Of a stretch of DNA of 64,000 nucleotides, positions 61,396 to 64,000 are shown in pieces. The first letter of the stretch is position 1. Every line of letters starts with the position of its first letter. A program made the translations under genes and the position numbers. Below the pieces are notes generated by a model. The model saw only the letters and a program-made list of their open reading frames with translations, was not told the DNA's origin and searched no databases. Source of the stretch: Trichopria drosophilae (taxonomy: Eukaryota > Arthropoda > Insecta > Hymenoptera > Diapriidae); NCBI GenBank assembly GCA_030407085.1, contig CM059587.1:28989001-29053000 (forward strand), given 5' to 3'.

Positions 61396-63020
61396 TTCCG
61401 CACGGAAAACTGTACGGAAAATGGTTTAATACAAAACGGTGCGGTAAAGTATTTGAAAAAATTAAACACAATACGAGTACGGATTAATGACAACCGACTC
61501 GTGCGGGATTAAATTACTTCGACATCAGCGCGTGCTTTGAATCTCACACTCATTCAGTTATCACTAATTTACCGCACTTGTATCATAATGTACTATTATG
61601 CGATGGATAAAGGTTTTTGCTGTATTTCTATGCTCTTAACGCGATATCAAACGATACAGGTGTCTAAAAGATTTAGAAGTTGATAGTATAATTTCGATGG
61701 GCAAAGTAGAAAATGATCGGAGTAACAGAGCGAAATGACATTATGTAAAAGGCTTATTATAGTAAAAAATGAGAAAATGACAGATTTAGGATTTATCTTT
61801 TAAGTAATTTCTATTGAATACACGGGTGTAGGGCATAAAGCCGACAATCGAAAAACCGACAGTCAAAAAGCCGACATATAAAAAATGGACACATCGATAG
61901 GAAGACAGTCATTTTTTGAACTGTCGGCTTTTTGACTGTCGGTTTTTTTATATGTCGAATTTTTTATTTGTAGGTTTTTCGATCCGCGCCCGAATACACG
62001 ACTTATTTTACGATTTGTTTGTCATATTTATTGTACATATTTTCCATATACGGATACTAAAGATCTTTCACACCTTCCTATCTTCCGCTATATCGAAGAA
62101 TTCAACTCTCCTGTCCCACATAGCGATTCACTAGCATGTTAATTTCAATTTTTGTCAATGTAATGCGTTTCGCGCCTGATACATGATAACATCATGTATA
62201 CAAATTTTTTGTACCGAAACTGAATGTTATGACCCTTGCTGACGATAAGGGTAGCTTGTCACTTCATCCAAAGAACATTTTTGCACTTTCATCGAACTAG
62301 TATATTTTGTTACAATGCGGGAAATGAGATTTCCCGCACGGACAATCACTGGCTTCGCATGAATACCTGACGAAGTCAGGCATGAATGCCATGCCCCCCA
62401 TTTGGGTGCGGGCAACCCTCGCATGTATAACGGACGATGTTTTTTCTAATAGTATAATAAGGGAAATCTGAATTTTTCACACTACTTTCAGTTCCCGTAT
62501 GCGTATGCGGGAAATGGCGTTGTCTGTTGTAAAATCAGTGCAGGAAATACGGATTTCCCGCATTCGACAAGTTCGTTAGACAGGTGGTCATCGAGAATCA
62601 TAAATTCTGCACTTGTAACTGGAGATACTATTCCGTTGAAAGCTCGTGCAAAATTACAGGAAAACAATGAAAATGTAGTAAAATAGTATTTATGCACACT
62701 GTATAAAAAAATATAACTGAAAACAGTAACAAATGTGTAAAATAGCAATTCCCGCGCTTGTAAAAGTTAACGGTTCTGTAATGTATAGGGCGAATAGTAG
62801 TTTTCGATATAAGTGCGTAAAATTTTTCACATTAGTACCAAAGAAATTGTCGTACATGCGCCGAACAATATTTTTGTACGCAAGTGTGCGTAAAGTGCGA
62901 TTAAAAAATATAAAAACTGCGTAATGACGCACTTAGTTTACGCACTTGAAAACTAATATTTGATATCGTGCGCGTAAAGTACGACTTTACACATTTTTTA
63001 CTTTTTTCAAGAGCATTTTA
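61396..63020. repeat. Region of recurrent GTGCG(G/T)(A/G)AA words
   Basis: Words such as GTGCGGTAAAG, GTGCGGGATTAA, TGCGGGAAAT, GTGCGTAAA and their complements (TTTCCCGCA, TTTACGCAC) occur more than a dozen times in both orientations. They are found near 61400, 61437, 61498, 61569, 62315-62340, 62500, 62550, 62815, 62885-62960, 62970 and 63012. Spacing is irregular, so it is not a tandem satellite. The region may be several decayed copies of an inverted-repeat family. The 167-bp element at 61825 lies within it. Confidence 0.5.
61825..61991. mobile_element. 167-bp element with 9-bp target duplication
   Basis: GAATACACG stands at both edges (61816-61824 and 61992-62000). Each arm is a short array of units of the form CCGACA plus four bases plus AAAAA (CCGACAATCGAAAAA, CCGACAGTCAAAAA, CCGACATATAAAAAA on the left), with the inverted units on the right. 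A 9-bp duplication fits Mutator-like elements; an 8-bp hAT duplication is the alternative. No coding capacity. Confidence 0.7.
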
Positions 63021-63437
63021 CGCACATTTCTATCAAAATATACATTTCGGGACATGTGCAAAAATGCTTTTTAAAGGAATAGAAATGCGGCCCTCACCTT
63101 CGGCAGGGTCCGCAACCCTCTCATTCCGAGAGAAAACTTTTTCGCTCATGTATCGAAAACTACTACTCGAGGTTTACATGCGCCATTACAAAACATACGT
63201 TCTTCGTTTTTCTATTTCTGGTAACATAATGTATTATATTTTGTTGACATTTCATGAAAGATTTAATGGTGACGAAATACAATTTATAAAATTTAATGCC
63301 AAAGTTCTGGCTGATCATTTACATATAGATTTTTTTTCAAAAGTAATTTTTTTTTTATTTCGGCCTTTTCCTCCCTCTGCGGCTAATTGGCCCTACCGAT
63401 CGTACAGGGGTCAGACAATCTGGGGCCAGATCGTTAT
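63021..63437. other. Non-coding DNA
   Basis: A 157-codon plus-strand frame (62968-63441) crosses from the motif region into this stretch. It is Phe/Tyr/Lys-rich as expected from AT-rich DNA and has no domain. 63360-63430 is GC-richer and probably belongs to the SINE-like element that follows. Confidence 0.4.
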
Positions 63438-63690
63438 TTAGATGGCGCCATCCTCACATTTTTCATCGAAGATGTAGGAAATTGTAGAAACCCACATCAA
63501 GCGGTCATGAGTCTATCCCCTCACCCTGATTTCGAACCGTTAACAAACAGCACAGTTCCTCTTACATATTGCAAACCACGTTTGAAAACAATTTCGAAAA
63601 ATTGATACTCTGCCGGGGATAGAACGGGGGGAAAAACACACCCTAGAATTCATAGCCCAGCGCGCTACCGCCTGCGCCATGAAGCCCGTA
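63438..63690 (-). mobile_element. tRNA-related SINE-like element
   Basis: On the minus strand the head GGGCTTCATGGCGCAGGCGG begins near 63687 and contains an A box (TGGCGCAGGCGGTAGCGCG, 63661-63679) and a B-box-like GTTCTATCCCC (63615-63625). The B box departs from the GTTCGANTCC consensus. The stems are not complete, so it is not a tRNA gene. The body reaches the segment 63438-63498 that is also found at 44138-44195. An A-rich tract begins right at the head, on the opposite side from where a SINE tail would normally be. Confidence 0.55.
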
Positions 63691-63832
63691 AAAAAAAGAA
63701 AAAAAAATAGAAAAATAGAAAAATAGAAAAAAAGAAAAAAAGAAAAAAAATAGAAAAAAAAGAAAAAAAGAAAAAAAATAGAAAAAAAAGAAAAAAAGAA
63801 AAAAAAATAGGAAAAAAAAGAAAAAAAAAGAG
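63691..63832. repeat. A-rich low-complexity tract
   Basis: About 140 bases of A runs of 4-9 broken by single G or TAG, giving AAAAAG- and AAAAATAG-like units. The Phe-rich minus-strand frame through it (63540-63878) is an artefact. It looks like an expanded retrotransposon poly(A) tail. Confidence 0.85.
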
Positions 63833-64000
63833 AGTTCAAAGTTTCCACTGCAAAGCGCAAAATAGCATTTCTATACACCGTAATGTGAATTGATTCATTA
63901 ATATTTCCGCAACAAGTGTCGAATTATGTATTTCGTTTCAAGTGCAAGAAATTGTGTTTTACTTACGAATGCAGTGTGCGGGAAATGTAAATGAGGAAAG
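63833..64000. other. Non-coding window edge
   Basis: AT-rich with one more GTGTGCGGGAAATG word at about 63970, so the 61-63 kb motif family continues past this point. Confidence 0.5.

Noticed and set aside
63603..63690. Functional tRNA gene
   Set aside because: A- and B-like boxes are present, but the B box departs from consensus, stems do not pair and the segment sits in a dispersed repeat.
63540..63878. Phe-rich 112-codon frame
   Set aside because: It is the translation of the A-rich tract on the opposite strand.

Overview
This window reads as nuclear DNA of an insect, most likely a hymenopteran (inference). It is strongly AT-rich and carries scattered CpG-rich islands of roughly 0.3-1.5 kb. 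It has short TTAGG-like patches near 43.3 kb, GA/CT microsatellites, and many small non-autonomous DNA transposons. There are no operons or bacterial-type genes, and the open frames are short. The longest (359 codons, 8202-9281) lies in a GC-rich island where other frames and the opposite strand are also open, so I do not call it a gene. I found no host protein-coding exon, tRNA gene, rRNA gene or CRISPR array that I can defend. The window is best read as intergenic or large-intron DNA, possibly with one or two unrecognised 5' exons in the CpG islands.

Layout. From 1 to 15.7 kb it is mostly unannotatable AT-rich DNA, with islands at 6.4-6.7 and 7.8-9.3 kb and one TA-flanked MITE at 6.9 kb. 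From 15.7 to 17 kb there is a TTAA-flanked piggyBac-like MITE followed by a GC-rich patch. From 20.9 to 22.4 kb a CpG island holds two outward-pointing CTCF-like motifs and is flanked by a (CT)n and a (GA)n array. From 23.2 to 23.8 kb lies the decayed C-terminus of a non-LTR retrotransposon, and 29.3 kb holds a second LINE 3' end on the minus strand. A tRNA-derived SINE-like element sits at 33.4-33.7 kb. From 36 to 40.2 kb is a transposon cluster: an orphan piggyBac-like end, a 936-bp element flanked by TAA, and a 1.3-kb nearly perfect palindrome flanked by TTAA.

From 41 to 48 kb there are more MITEs, including two copies of one palindromic family, a 215-bp MITE flanked by AATT and a pogo/Tigger-like end. 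From 49 to 56 kb little is recognisable. From 56 to 62 kb is a nest of decayed elements and five short inverted-repeat elements, interrupted at 58.4-59.6 kb by a CpG-rich, strand-asymmetric region that could be a promoter or first exon. The last 2.6 kb carry a recurrent GTGCG-type motif and a SINE-like element next to an A-rich tract.

The elements do not form a pathway. The main structure beyond ordinary TE annotation is an internal sequence module shared by elements with different termini, the large palindrome, the 61.8-kb element built from CCGACA units, and the CTCF-like pair between complementary microsatellites. All element boundaries were read by eye from inverted repeats and target-site duplications; no alignments or searches were run.
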